Shown here one piece after another: positions 1-10,912 of a stretch of 64,000 nt of DNA (position 1 is the first letter of the stretch; each line of letters starts with the position of its first letter). The position numbers and the translations under genes are program-made. The notes below the pieces were generated by a model. The model did no database searches. It saw only the letters and a program-made list of their open reading frames with translations, and was not told the DNA's origin. Origin of the DNA: Psococerastis gibbosa (lineage: Eukaryota; Arthropoda; Insecta; Psocodea; Psocidae); assembly GCA_963971405.1 (NCBI GenBank), contig OZ020485.1:39801469-39865468 (forward strand), written 5' to 3'.

Positions 1-60
1 TTTTTTAATTTCCATTTAAAAGGATGCTGACAGTAGATATCAGTTAGTTTTTATTTATTT

Positions 61-246
61 TTGAATTTACCACAGATAGTGTACAGATTTGCTCTATATA
101 TGTTGGTTGTGGATGACTGCTGTAATACATAGTATTACAAGGAAATGCAATGTTGTGTGGAGATACAATGACATACAATTGTAAAATTGTAACATACTGT
201 ATACCTCTGTAAATTATTTTATTGTACATACAATTTGGGTTGATTT
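61..246. repeat. Diverged direct repeat, copy 1
   Basis: This block reappears at 761-945 in the same orientation. Both copies run from AATTTACCACAG through GTTGTGGATGACT and GTAAAATTGTA to AAATTATTTTATTG. Identity looks like roughly three quarters by eye, with small indels. It may be the body of an older dispersed element, or one side of a local duplication with SINE-C (505-690) between the copies. No coding potential is visible. Confidence 0.7.
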
Positions 247-504
247 AAGATGAGAGATTAATCGCATGAATTTGGATTTGTAGATACTCATTAGTGGGAC
301 GATTGTCATTAATGAAATTACCAGTTGCCGTTTCCCACTATGACTTATATCTGGTAGATTTAATTGGAAATTCCAGGTTTTGTAGTGTCAGATGCAGTGA
401 TACGGTAAGGTATTATCGTAGGTATTAAATTAATCTTAAGAAGAAGCTGAGCGTAGATATTAGCAACCCCTGGACCAGACTTGGTTAAGTCATACTTTCG
501 CCTA

Positions 505-690
505 TTACACTACGCTAATGGTAAGCTTGCACAGCTTGTCTCGCTTGTAGCCGGTGTAGTTTGACACCGAGGACGTATACCAGTTTGCCAATGGCACAAA
601 ATTCTTATGGAAACAATATATATAATATCTAAAATTCATGGGGTCGTTGGCATTGGACATGAGCCACTAAAAGTAGGCCTAGGTTCATAA
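505..690 (+). mobile_element. SINE-C copy (GTAGCCGGTGTAG family)
   Basis: Conserved blocks are GTAGCCGGTGTAGTTTGACA, CAGTTTGCCAATGG and GGGGTCGTTGGCATTGGACA. The same order of blocks recurs at 22690-22850, 36661-36790 and 55258-55352 on this strand, and at 2503-2566, 2791-2891 and 55438-55612 on the other. It is a short dispersed retroposon-like family. I see no convincing A or B box, so calling it a SINE is inference from length and dispersal. Confidence 0.6.
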
Positions 691-760
691 AAACGTAATT
701 CAGGGCATTAATAAAAAAAAAACTGGATCACACCAAAATCATCTAATTTTTGTTTTTTAC

Positions 761-945
761 ATTTAATTTACCACAGGCGCTACACAGATTTGGTCTATAC
801 TTAAGTTGTGGATGACTACTTTATTATACGTAGTATTACAAGCAAATAAAATGTTGCGTGGGGACACAATGACATCAATTTGTAAAATTGTAGAATAGGT
901 AACTCTGTAAATTATTTTATTGCATGTAAAATTTGGTTTAATTTG
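761..945. repeat. Diverged direct repeat, copy 2
   Basis: Partner of 61-246, same orientation. Its right end lies a few bases before the hAT-like MITE at 958-1226, whose left TSD overlaps its border. Confidence 0.7.
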
Positions 946-957
946 AATGCTTACTCG

Positions 958-1226
958 TAGGCGCAGATCTACGGGGGGGGGGGGGGGGCTATGGGGAATT
1001 AGGGTCCTCAAAATCCGCGTAAAACCCCACTATTTCAGTCCTATTTTTCAGAAATTTTCTCCCGGGGAGACCCCCGGTTCGATTGTATTAATTACCTACA
1101 ATATAGAATCCTTATTGCTCTGAAAATGCGTAAAGTAAAACCCCAATATTTCAGCCATATTTTTCAAAACAAAAATCGAAATTTAATCTTAGCCCCCTCC
1201 TTGGCATCATTCTAGATCCGCGCCTG
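958..1226. mobile_element. hAT-like MITE, 269 bp, TSD CTTACTCG
   Basis: The left end reads TAGGCGCAGATCTACGGG and the right end, reverse complemented, CAGGCGCGGATCTAG, so the terminal inverted repeats pair over about 14 bases. An exact 8-bp direct repeat CTTACTCG flanks it (950-957 and 1227-1234), as expected of hAT transposition. A run of more than 12 G follows the left end and a C-rich block precedes the right. The interior shares GCGTAAAACCC with the element at 25570-25874. It is too short to encode a transposase. Confidence 0.8.
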
Positions 1227-1559
1227 CTTACTCGTATAGTTTTAGTGATTATTCAACCGATAGGCAAACAGAATTTTTCCAAAATATCAAACTCTTGGAA
1301 GATTTATAAGACCAACTTTATTAAAGTATATATTTTGTGCCTGGGAACTGTCAAAATCCTGAGCCACAGTAGGATAGCAAACAAAGGAACTTGGCTGGTG
1401 CTTTTGGAAGATGTTTCATTGCAGGGGCGGAATGAGGATCGGACCCCTGCAGCGTTTTGTTGTTCCGTGGACACCTTCTCATATGGGGCAGGCTGGGGGC
1501 CCAACGACCCAACCAAATGTTGGAGGCTGATTGGCACTATAACATGTATATTGTATGTA

Positions 1560-1849
1560 GTAGTAGTAGTAGTAGTGTTCGTCGGGTTAATAACGACTTA
1601 GGCCTCATATTTGGGCCCATATAGCGACCCCGACTTAACTATCCTACGCCAGCCCATAGGACAGTGGACCTCCTGATTATAGTGGATTCCGAACCACTTG
1701 GGAAACACAGTGAAGTCACACGATTAGTTCGGAGGTGACCAGGACAAGTCCTACCATGTTTCCCTACCGGCACTGTGCACACGACCAAGTTATCTGCAGC
1801 TTTGAACCTGCTCTGGTCCGCTGGATTCAACTTGGTATGGCGGCCAGTT
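1560..1849 (-). mobile_element. SINE-T copy 1, (ACT)n tail, 13-bp TSD
   Basis: Read on the minus strand it begins with the family 5' end (GGCCGCCATACCAAGTTGAA), carries the conserved body (GGTCGTGTGCACAGTGCCGG, GTTTCCCAAGTGGTTCGG) and ends in (ACT)n, seen here as TAG repeats at 1558-1577. The exact 13-bp duplication TATATTGTATGTA at 1547-1559 and 1850-1862 marks target-primed retroposition. This copy has about 30 extra bases before the shared tail compared with 39349-39582. A 63-codon open frame on the minus strand is shared with the other copies, but stop placement differs and I do not take it as coding. Confidence 0.82.
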
Positions 1850-1862
1850 TATATTGTATGTA

Positions 1863-2400
1863 AGTATTGACATAATATGTGAGAGCAGTACCGGATGAAG
1901 CCAAAGGAAATTCTTGTTTTGATTCTTGGTTTGATGTAGGTTCTCAAGTTTAAGGTATTAAATACAACAAAACTGCACTGTGTGAGAGTCAATGTTCCTC
2001 AGCCAAGGACATTGCGTATTTCTCCCTCGTCGTTATCCTTTGCATCACGACGAAGCAGGGTGATTTTCCATGGGACTGGGGAATCGGATACAGGCTGGAG
2101 GGCGTCACGAGCGCGTCAAGGCCTGGCCGAGCCGCGTATTGAGGGACACTCCTTGTCAGGCGCAGCTATATAGTCTACCTATACCTATCCACCTCACGCC
2201 GTTTTATATAGTGTCGATTAATTAAAGTTCCCAGGGGTTTCGAACTTGTTCATCTTCGTTCCTGCAGGTCGTGCGCACCATTGACGGGAACCCATTACCA
2301 TTCTGCTCGCTCTTCTCCCATTTTATTGAAGTTTCTTGTTGGTAGTTAGGCGTGGCTTAAGAAGCGAATCTCATTTATTTTATTGCGGAGTGTTCTTTTT
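1863..2400. other. GC-richer block without recognised gene
   Basis: About 1980-2300 is richer in G, C and CpG than its surroundings and shows none of the repeat families found elsewhere. It is followed at 2406 by an ATG in a good context (ACGATGGCGGCG). A promoter or first exon is possible, but the frame soon runs into SINE-C and SINE-B sequence, so this is only a hint. Confidence 0.25.
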
Positions 2401-2502
2401 TAACGATGGCGGCGTTGTGTGACTTTCAAAATGAACTGAATTCGCAATCAGCAATGGTTTTGGGGTTAGCGTTTGTTATTAATATTGATGGGATTTTTAT
2501 GG

Positions 2503-2566
2503 ACTTGTATAGCATGGCCCATCGTTTTTCGAACATTATTAGTATTTCTAGCCATTGGCAAACTAG
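2503..2566 (-). mobile_element. SINE-C fragment
   Basis: On the minus strand it carries the GCCAATGG and AATGTTCGAAA blocks of the family in the usual order. It is truncated at both ends and lies directly before a SINE-B copy. Confidence 0.5.
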
Positions 2567-2594
2567 TAGATCACGTCATGATGTCAATGTTCGA

Positions 2595-2760
2595 TGGCCA
2601 GGTGGTAACGTGCTTGCACTTGTGCGAGTCTACACGCCATGCCATCGGAGACGTGTCGTACTCATCACGGGTAATAACCTACAGAGGCGACTGAAAAGGT
2701 CAATCGGATACATTTATTAAATTGTTTGTATGCGATTAATCTTTTAAAAAAAAAATAAAA
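2595..2760 (+). mobile_element. SINE-B copy 1
   Basis: Begins with a tRNA-like A-box region (GGCCAGGTGGTAACGTGCTT), then TGTGCGAGTCTACACGCCAT, the GAGACGTGTCGTA block and the tail GGCGACTGAAAAGGTCAATC, ending in an A-rich tract. It is nearly full length. The A-box resemblance suggests tRNA ancestry. A canonical B box is not preserved; ATCGGAGACG is the nearest match. Confidence 0.75.
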
Positions 2761-2790
2761 AAATAAAAAAATGAAAACACAGCGACTACA

Positions 2791-2891
2791 TGGCCCAATG
2801 AACCTTGCCGTGCCAATGATCCCATCGGATTTCGAACATTACTGGTATTTCTAGCCATTGGCAAACTGTCTTGATGCCAACCCACACCGAC
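2791..2891 (-). mobile_element. SINE-C fragment with internal deletion
   Basis: Reverse complement of the family blocks GTTTGCCAATGGC and CATTGGCACGGCAAGG. It follows directly on the A-rich tail of SINE-B copy 1. Confidence 0.55.
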
Positions 2892-3057
2892 TAAAAGTGC
2901 CTATTGACACGCTCCGATATATACCATACCAGGTTACCATAGACATTCCAACTGGTGTTAACTCGACTTAACAAAGTATGGGAACGAGTTATGTTTCTGG
3001 GGTTAAGTTGCGATGTGTCCGCGCCTACTCCATTCGTATTTGAATGTAATATAATTG

Positions 3058-3610
3058 GTTTCGGTGGCTTGGTGGTAGCGTGCTTGTATTTGTGCGAGTC
3101 TCTAAGTACCATACGATCGAAGACACAAGTACTGTTCATTGCTTTCCAATTTATACGTAGTATAAGGAAAGCTTTGTGACGGTCGAAATTTTCGATTCCG
3201 AGATTTTAACGGATTTACACGTTTTAAGGTACCAGGAACCCAAAAAAGTGTTTTTTACGAAATGTCTGTCTGTCTCTCTGTTCGTCGATTTTCGGGCAAA
3301 CTACTCGGTCGATTTTGATGAAATTCGGCATGTAGGTTCAAAAAAATCATACCTCGGGACCATTTTTATTTTATTTTGGGCTAACTCAATTTGGGGGGTT
3401 TTTATTTTCAAAAAACTTCAAAAAAACGTCTAAAAAAATTATTTCCCAAAAACGGCTCCAACGATTTCTTTTAAATTCACATATATTGTAGTTGTTATTA
3501 ATGTTGATAAAATGCGGGGGTCGCTTGCCCCTTAATTTACTTTGTGAGACGACTACTAAAGAGGTCAATGGGATACATTCATTAAATTGTTTGTTTACGA
3601 TAAATATTTT
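3058..3610 (+). mobile_element. SINE-B copy 2, interrupted by HP1
   Basis: The 5' part (TCGGTGGCTTGGTGGTAGCG to about 3137) and the 3' part (from about 3541, GAGACGACTACTAAAGAGG, to the A-rich tail) belong to one SINE. They are separated by about 395 bp of HP1. The junction falls near the GACGTGTCGTAACTC block, which is lost. Confidence 0.72.
3138..3533 (+). mobile_element. HP1 element, 3'-truncated, inside SINE-B
   Basis: It starts with the family hairpin (ATTGCTTTCCAATTTATACG, then GTATAAGGAAAGC) and runs through the CTGTCTGTC region and the TCGCTTGCCCCTT block, where it stops. The full copies at 13157 and 44959 continue another 450 bp or so. It has therefore lost its right half, either at insertion or later. 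Confidence 0.72.
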
Positions 3611-3914
3611 ATTAAAAATAAATAGATAAATTCTAATAGTAATAAAATAATAATAATATTAACAGTTCGAAATGACGAACTACCCCATAAAATATTGCAC
3701 CTATTTTGGTTCTATTACATTAATATTCCTCATTTCTATTGTATTACCATTACAAATGGCGTATTCATTATTTCAATCAATTTCAAACATTATTGTAGGC
3801 TGGTTGGTTCATTTGCAATTAAGAGCTATGCATAAATTCTGAATAAACGAGAATGTTTGAATGATTGATGTATTCTACGTTATTACACAGTAAAGTGTAA
3901 CGTAGGGATCGCTT

Positions 3915-4143
3915 CAGTAGTCTAAATAAATAAATAAATAAGGGCTTTTTTTGTTCTATTACTAAGCCAACCTAGCGGAGTAAGGGCTATAAAGCCCTCT
4001 CTTACACTCAACTAGAAAGGCCCGGGACCGCCTGCTTTACATGCCCTCAGAAGCATGGCCAGAAAATGTAGGAAGTGTAGGACTCGATCCAACAACCTTT
4101 TGGGTGAAAGTCAGAGTCCGTACCACTACTCTACATGTCCTGA
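3915..4143 (-). mobile_element. SINE-A copy 1, near full length
   Basis: On the minus strand it opens with AGGACATGTAGAGTAGTGGT (A-box-like), then a B-box-like GGATCGAGTCC, the body block GGCATGTAAAGCAGGCGG, and CCGCTAGGTTGGCTTAGTAA, ending in a TTTA-rich tail. The order is that of a tRNA-derived SINE. Confidence 0.82.
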
Positions 4144-5270
4144 CCAAAACATTGTCAAACATTGGATGAACTTCAGGGTTGCCAATCGACGCTAAAGTTT
4201 TATGAGTTTCACCCGGGTTCAACCCGGTTCAGGTAGATAGAGTCTCATTGGCACCCCTATAGCTTAATTCCACCTGAATATCATAGAGAAGGAACGGGAA
4301 CAATCATACCATATTTTTCAGACTTCTATCCGGGGCAGAATGAAAACAGGTAATTTATCCTGTGCAATTTTTTTTTAAATGGAAACGCCATTTCGTCTAG
4401 TGTAAATTTTTTAGGGAAAATGTAACTTTTTTATGTATAGAGGTTATTGTGGTTATTTCCTGCTATGCTAAACGTATACACAAAAACAAAACAGAAACAA
4501 AAATGAACAATGAAAAATACAACTCAACCTAAGGTATCTCAACCTACATATAGGCTACTGACTAATTTTTAAAAATCAGAATTCACCATATGCCAAGTAT
4601 GCGCTTTAAAAGTTTTAAGAGATACATAGAAAAAAAGGTAACTGCCGAACATTTTTAGTCAATTCACAAAATCGGTTAGTCCGCAAGGCTTTCTTATTTT
4701 CTTTATTATTATTATTATATTTACTCAATCGACCTCACAAAAAGAATAACATAAAACCTAATAGATGTTGATCCACCCACATGAATACATCCCTACTTCG
4801 GAAGCAAAAAAACACATCTAAAAAATGGTCGATTTTGACTTTTGACACTAAAATATTATTTTAAAAAACATCTATTTTGCGTTAATATAGTGTGTACACT
4901 TTCCGCAAGAGGGCAGTTGTATCGTTTTCTATTAGGCGGGAACCGTCAGGTAGCCTTATTCATTATTAAAAAAACTTTAACTTCAATTTCAGTAAATTGA
5001 TAGATTTAAAGTTGTGTCCTTTTTCTTCCAAAGTAGCGTTATACTGTAAAATGGAAAAACCCCGGCAATGATGTAGATTCAAATAACCATAAAACGATCC
5101 TATCATTATGATAGCAACAACCAACAAAAGTACGCAAACTAATAATTACGCCTTCGTAAGACTCTTACTCTGAGGCGAACTGTTCTCATAAAAAATGTCA
5201 GACAACACAGCGCCTAGTTATATAGTAAATGCAGATAAAATGTTTTTCCCTTGACTGCATAATTTGGCGG
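4144..5270. other. Unassigned AT-rich stretch
   Basis: I see no coding frame of note, no family seen elsewhere in the window and no tandem array. Old, decayed repeats cannot be excluded. Confidence 0.4.
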
Positions 5271-5340
5271 GGCTAATACGAGGACCATAGTAGGCAAAGA
5301 GCGCCAAATCGCGCCCAGTTCACCGACTTCTCTCTCAGCC

Positions 5341-5610
5341 ATGGTTGGTTATATGCCATCTCCAGCTCCAGCTCGCTTCAGCCTCGAGCGCACATCATTT
5401 CCAGTCGGTTTTCATTTCAAGTCGGCTACCGTTCTTATTTATTCGCCGCGGGCGGTAGCAAAAATGACGATGGGCGTTTCAGGGCTAGTAATGTTTTCAA
5501 GGAGAATTTTCGACAAGGTCTGTTCTCAGGCAAACGGATGGCCATGCGTAGACAGCATTGAAATATGCCTGCAGGGTTGCGCACAGAATTTTACAGATAA
5601 TTTGTATTAA
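5341..5610 (+). other. Candidate ORF, 89 codons, unrecognised
   Basis: The frame starts at AGCCATGG, a good eukaryotic initiation context, within a locally GC-richer block (about 5270-5580) that contains CpGs. The predicted product has no domain, signal peptide or repeat I recognise. It could be a first exon, an isolated small ORF or chance. Splice signals were not assessed reliably. Confidence 0.15.
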
Positions 5611-5717
5611 TATAACGCCTTGAAGGATTTATAATTGTAATACATTTATTAGACGGGCAACTAACACAATGCTTGTCTAGTTGTTTCCACTCGTACTGAG
5701 TACGGGGAAGGGGAAGC

Positions 5718-5880
5718 ACGACCGTAGCCAGAATTTTTTCGGTGCGGGGGGGGGGGGGGGTTCATTTGACGTCACCGGAGGTGAGGTAACCTCAATATAC
5801 AGTATATAAAACTACATTCTATCTAGTGTACGCTGAAAATATTTCAGGGGGGGGGTCCGGACCCCCCTTGGCGACGGCTT
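5718..5880. mobile_element. hAT-like MITE relic with G-run and C-run
   Basis: The left end resembles the CAAGGCCGTAGCCAG termini of the family (here CACGACCGTAGCCAG) and the right end, reverse complemented, is CAAGCCGTCGCCAAGG. A G-run follows the left end, and GGGGTCCGGACCCC precedes the right. No clear TSD remains. Confidence 0.5.
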
Positions 5881-7440
5881 GTACTCTCGATGTACGGGAG
5901 AAGAAACCACACAGGGTTGTCAGATTGTGAAAAGTCACTTCCACCCCTTGGCCTCCAGGCGCTTCAATTGTTGTTGTATGGCAACAAACGTTATTAAATT
6001 CTCATGAGTGTAATAAGAATGTCCTGAGCGATGATTTGCATATTCTGAAAATATATACGTGTACTGTGCTGTTTTGGAATCAGCCTCACAAAAATAAAAA
6101 ATTCAAATTTAGTCAAAAGAATTTTCATTCGTAAAAACAGAGGTCTGTTAAAGCAATCAATGTAAAACACAGAAATGGGAAACGCAGAAGGAAACGCTGA
6201 AAGCTGAAAAATTGAAAGAGACTGATGTCGTCCTTTGAGGAATTTTCAAAACGAATTGCCTTCCAAGCCTCTGAAGAGCTCTATCGCGAGCAAGAATTAG
6301 ATAAAGGTAAAGTTCGAAGGGCTTACAGTTCTGGCAAAGAAAATTCGAAGAAAGCCACAAACCCGCTGCTATCAATCTAAGTCCTCTGGGAGACTCAGGA
6401 AAAGGTGTTTTACTCCGAGAAGAAAAAAAAATGTTTACGGGTGAATTTAGAGCTGGCAAGTGAAACTTTTACATTGGAGTGTTTTAAAAATTTAACTTAC
6501 TTTTAAATCACTAAAGGCTATTGCCATTTATACCTTACAAATTAACAATATCGATGGCGTAACGCACAGTAAGTAGGTTACGCTATGCACAGGTGGCAAA
6601 AAAATGAAAAATGAAAAACATTAATTTCTATTGGAAAAGTAATTTTAAATTTAATTACAAAGCTTTATTGCACACGAAAAAGTAAAGTATTTCATAAGCG
6701 TTTTATATTGTTATTGTATTATTGCCATGTATTATATATATTAAGTTATATTTCGGACAGAAACAATCAGCGTTATCTTTTTAGTCTTTAGTCTGAAATA
6801 TACAGGTAGAAAGCGAAAAACCCTTACCTGTATGTATTACCATATAACAGAAGTGGATTGCAAAATATATTGTTTTTTCATCTTACCCTAAGAGCGATAA
6901 CTGTAAACTTATTTCTCAGCAGTAGAAACAATAGAAAATAGTTTCGCACTGTGTGTATAGGTAAGGGCTCAGTGTAGTGTTTAAATTATGTGTGGAAAGT
7001 TAAAACAGAACGGCTGTACGTACACATTCCTGGGTTCACTGTAAGTTAAAGCGTGCAAACGGAAAGGATTGAATAGTTTTCCTGGAGTTACGTTTTTGCT
7101 TCAACTACAAAGTAAATTTTTTGCTACAGCTCTGAGTCGAGTTTTCTACTACTTGATTCTGTTGTTTTCAAATATTTCCTAAGCAAAAAAAAAACGGGGA
7201 CTTGAAAGATTGTGCAACTTTCTGGATGGATGTGGAAGTTTGCTTCAGTAACAGTTGTTATTTATATACTCTTTCAAAACATCAAATAATCAAGTCAAAC
7301 CTGGATAAGGTGAGCAATTGGAGGAAATGCTAATGCAGTGCCGCATACATCGTGAGTTCGACTACCGCACTGTCTAGAATTTTCTTGATTCCCAATTTTA
7401 CGATAATATAATAAAACTAATAATGCGTGCTGCATAATCT
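5881..7440. other. Unassigned stretch
   Basis: A 100-codon minus-strand frame at 6157-6459 is the only notable ORF, and I recognise nothing in it. The rest is AT-rich and holds no family found elsewhere here. Confidence 0.35.
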
Positions 7441-7444
7441 CAAT

Positions 7445-7570
7445 TCCTATTCTTCTTCTTCTTAAGCCTTGTAGCCTTTGGTCGATTGTGTCTCCCTCTG
7501 CTTGCTATTTGTTCGTTAAGGTCTTTTCTTTGAAGAGCTAGATACTTGTGAGTTTCAGTTTGCACATTTT
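7445..7570 (-). pseudogene. Possible LINE ORF C-terminal scrap
   Basis: The minus strand is open and reads YLALQRKDLNEQIASRGRHN, then RPKATRLKKKKN, ending in an (AAG)n-rich stretch. Basic C-termini followed by simple-repeat tails are usual for LINE ORF2, but no diagnostic motif is present. Confidence 0.3.
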
Positions 7571-7747
7571 CTTAGAAATAGGAGTTGAAATGTCTGGGGG
7601 CCTCATTTGGGGTCCAAGGGGTGAATTGCCCCCCCCCCCCTCCCCCGCGATAAAAAATAAATACGATATTGACCCTGTCTAACGAGGAAATCGTTACATT
7701 ATTGATTTTAAACAAGATATACCAAAGGCTTTTCCCATTATGTTTCA

Positions 7748-7960
7748 TAGGATATGAATTTTCTATCGTGTCATTGATTTACACGGTGAACTAAGCTATT
7801 GAATGTTAAACTATGTGAAAATTCAATATTTCTCCTGCCCGTGTAATGTGAGCCATTTTCCTCCATCATTAAACTACTGGGGATATGAATTTTCTATCGT
7901 GTCAATGATTTATATATATTAAACTAGGCTATTGAATGTTAGACTACATATGAAAATACA
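7748..7960 (+). repeat. Local duplication, about 83 bp twice
   Basis: GATATGAATTTTCTATCGTG and GCTATTGAATGTTA appear at about 7750-7810 and again at 7880-7942, in the same order and orientation. Confidence 0.65.
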
Positions 7961-7962
7961 AT

Positions 7963-8336
7963 CATGGCGATTTGGGATTATTACAATACTGGGGTTTATT
8001 CAATTGTTTTAAACAAATGTGTGCAAAATTCGAGGGAAATTCAAATTGATAAATTAATATTTTTGGTGCGTTTTCAATATTTTCTCCCTTAGATGTAGAC
8101 ACATTAATTAAAATTCTTATTATATTTCAAAATCTACCTGTGCATTAATTAATGTTTATTAGTATTTCCTTCAACTATAAAACAATGCCACCATTCTCTT
8201 GTATTCTAATAATTTATTAATTTGAATTTACCGCGCATATTTTAAAACCGTCACGTAATACCTAACTACTGCGGTATTGAAAAAAACCCGGTATTATATT
8301 TAAACTCCGGTATTATAAAAATCCCAAATCGCCATG
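7963..8336. mobile_element. TIR element, 374 bp, arms CATGGCGATTTGGGATT
   Basis: The left end is CATGGCGATTTGGGATTATT, and the right end reverse complemented reads CATGGCGATTTGGGATTTTT. Pairing continues through the AATACYGGRGTTT region for roughly 40 bases. No coding capacity is visible, so this is a MITE. I could not fix a TSD or superfamily. Confidence 0.65.
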
Positions 8337-8960
8337 AACGGGCTGCAGAGCGTTAAAACATAAAAGTACACCATGGATATTTATTACTTACGTTGTCAAA
8401 ACTTAAAATTCATCTTGTTGGCAACAGTGGCCCAGTATAGAGAGAATAGACGTATTATCCAGCTAAAACCTTCTTCAACTACATTTGGAACGCTTTCAAG
8501 TTTAAGAAGGCGATGGAGACGAGTTGCTAATAAATCTGTTTTTTCCCCTCTAACGACCAGGTTCAACTCTAAGACCTGTTGTTCATCTGTCAGTCTTTTT
8601 TGTCCGCGGCTTCAGCTCACCTCATCAGAGGCATGGGACGCCACGAACTCTTCTACTTTGCTATGTTTTTATCCACATCTTGTTAGCCTGCTATCCTTAA
8701 AGTTTTCCATATCCGTGACTTTTAAATTAGAGATATTCATCTCGGACATTATATTTTGTATTTCATGAGCTCATGTTTACTATTACAGGTATTATTATAA
8801 TGAATATGCCTTTAATGCCCCTACATTACGCATAAACGTAAATTGTATTCCTTCAATCTATACATTTTTTGTATCCACAAAGTGGGTATGTATAAACGTA
8901 CGTTCAAAAATGTTAAGCCAATTCACATTGCTGTATGTGACTGCTTGAATGTTCTCTTCT
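8337..8960. other. Unassigned stretch with 131-codon ORF
   Basis: The plus-strand frame 8373-8768 is long for this window, but its product (basic, serine-rich middle) matches nothing I know. The opposite strand is broken by stops. I do not call a gene. Confidence 0.2.
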
Positions 8961-9180
8961 TCTCCTTCGAATGCCTCTTCTATCGAAGATTGGCGATTAT
9001 CATGGCAATTGCAAACACGTAGACACCGTCCCAGACTTGCCTCCACACCCTCCGCTTATGCCATTGCTTGATCGGGGACTGCTTATTCGTTATATTTACA
9101 GTTAGCCACCAGATCCGGTGGCCTTTTCGCTATCCGCCACTTTCGACCCCTTTCTATTTGACCATCTTCATATTTTTGCA
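8940..9180 (-). mobile_element. Retroposon E copy with LINE-type 3' tail
   Basis: On the minus strand the body (GGTGGCTAACTGTAAATATA, then GAATAAGCAGTCCCCGATCA) matches 45860-46045. It is followed by the 3' tail ATTGCCATGATAATCGCCAA and TCTTCGATAGAAGAGGCATT with a GAA-rich end. That tail also terminates the elements at 29352, 41157 and 44785. Sharing a tail with unrelated bodies suggests mobilisation by one LINE machinery. Confidence 0.65.
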
Positions 9181-9662
9181 GATACAGAACTACTTGTATA
9201 ATTTTTTAAAAAGACTCGGTCTTCACTTGTTTACAAAGTATTTTGAAATCTCTGCGTTAACAGTTAACAGACTTTATTCTAATACAGAGCGCGCAGCACC
9301 AATCACCTCCTCTGCACCATACGATATAGCCAATCGTAATTTGAGGCAAGTATACAATATTACACAAACTTACAAAAGAAATGAATTATAGACCGCTAAC
9401 AGCAGTGGACCCAAAAACTTTCATGACGGGATAACGTTTTAAAAGGGATTATTTTTTGCTCTCAAAATTCTGGTAGGTGTTCAGGTATGGGTGCCGGTGT
9501 TGCAATGTCCCCGATGAGGCTCATTTGTGACGTCATTTTGTAGATGGCAGCACCAGTTGCACTGATATCAAAGCGTTGATTTTTCCATAAGCCTCAATAC
9601 TATTTTAAAATTATTTTATTTATGTATTATTTTAAAGTGATTTTTTTTCTAAAAATCATGGA

Positions 9663-9665
<3 letters not shown>

Positions 9666-9699
<34 letters not shown>
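9666..9699. repeat. (TA)n microsatellite
   Basis: About 17 uninterrupted TA units. Confidence 0.95.
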
Positions 9700-9700
<1 letters not shown>

Positions 9701-9949
9701 TATATATATTAAATTATATGCAGCGAAATAAGGTCCAGGCATAGTAAAAATATTATAAAACATATTAAAAGAATTAATTAGATTCTAAGAGCTTAGCTTT
9801 CACATGCAAATGGCGGCCATTTTGAATAATATGGATATCGATTTGTCGTCAGCGAACCTAGTGACCAAAACTGTCCCTACAGAACCTCATTGCTCACATC
9901 CCCAATACCGTTTCTTAATAATTTTTCTTTATAATATTTTCCGGTTACG

Positions 9950-10135
9950 TTACGTTAAGGTGGCTCCATCGGCCCGTGAGGACCTCTCGCCTGTCGCACC
10001 AAGCCCCTCTAAAGCGCGCGATTCTCCGCCAACTCCCTCCATGTCTCGAAGTGGATGCTGCAGGCTCTCAGATCCTCGAAGGGCTGGTCCGACCATCTCT
10101 TCCTAGGTCGCCCAGGTGCATCATCCATTTTTCAG
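9950..10135 (-). pseudogene. LINE ORF2 C-terminal fragment
   Basis: The minus strand encodes DAPGRPRKRWSDQPFEDLRA followed by CSIHFETWRELAENRAL and a stop, then out-of-frame-like LVRQERSSRADGAT. The GRPRKRW and WRELAENR motifs are hallmarks of the region after the reverse transcriptase domain in many animal LINEs. Only the tail is present. The in-frame TAG replaces what is usually tryptophan, so it is not functional. Confidence 0.72.
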
Positions 10136-10499
10136 ATTATCCGAACTTTCTCTCGTGGCGCATACGACCTTCAGGCACATGTAATTGCTTGGGGTCATTG
10201 GCAGTACCCGGGGCTTATCAACCGACGTATAATCAAGTTGAAGACCGTAACGCGTTGCTATTATTTTCTATGACGTTTGCTTCTCATATAATGCGCCACA
10301 AATCACTGTCATCAAAAATAGGTAATGTTTACAGGCCGCGCATGTTAAAATGTCTCTTATTCCCTTTTAAAATTAGGGCAGTTCATTCCATGCGACTAAA
10401 GTTGTGTATTCATATTGATTTGGCATTTCTATCCAATCTATTGGCAAAGGTTAATGGCAATGGTGTAAATAAATAATAATAAATTTCATTTTCATTTTT

Positions 10500-10665
10500 T
10501 ATTAAAAAAGGTTAATCGCATACAAACAATTCAATGAATGTATCCGATTGACCTCGTCAGTCGCCTCACTAAGTTACCTAATAGGTACTTGTGTCGAGTT
10601 ACGAGTCCGATCGCATGTCGTGTAGAGACTCGCACAAGTACAAGCACGCTACCACCTGGCCATAG
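10500..10665 (-). mobile_element. SINE-B copy 3
   Basis: Near full length on the minus strand: CCAGGTGGTAGCGTGCTTGT, then GAGTCTCTACACGACATGCG, ending GTTTGTATGCGATTAACC plus an A/T tail. Confidence 0.78.
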
Positions 10666-10671
10666 AACTCG

Positions 10672-10912
10672 TTAAATAAATATATAAATAAATAAAATAT
10701 GTAAATAAATAAATAAGGACTTCTTTTGTTCTCTTACTAAGCCAGCCTAGCGGAGTTAAGGCTATAAAGCCCTGTCTTACACTCAACTAAAAAGGCCCGG
10801 GACCGCCTGCTTTACATGCCCTCCGAAGCATGGCCAGACAATGTAGGTAATGTGGGACTCAAACCAACAACCTTTCGGATGAAAGTCCGTACCACTAATC
10901 TACATGTCCTGT
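10672..10912 (-). mobile_element. SINE-A copy 2
   Basis: Full set of blocks on the minus strand, including GGTTTGAGTCC (B box) and GGCATGTAAAGCAGGCGG, with AAAT repeats at the tail end. It lies head to tail with SINE-B copy 3 in the same orientation. Confidence 0.8.

Noticed and set aside
1304-1601. Overlapping ORFs of 118 and 77 codons on opposite strands
   Set aside because: The plus frame runs into the (TAG)n tail of SINE-T, giving a run of valines, and neither product is recognisable.
1639-1830. Conserved ~63-72 codon ORF in the three SINE-T copies
   Set aside because: Starts and stops vary among copies and the copies are near-identical at the DNA level, so the conserved frame carries no evidence of coding selection.
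2406-2720. 104-codon ORF starting in a good ATG context
   Set aside because: More than half of it lies in SINE-C and SINE-B sequence. Only the first ~20 codons could belong to a gene, too little to call.
3281-3433. Conserved peptide frame in HP1 (FRANYSVDFDEI-like)
   Set aside because: Similar frames appear in the copies at 13281 and 45085, but stops and indels differ between copies and the stretch is short, so shared ancestry of the DNA explains it.
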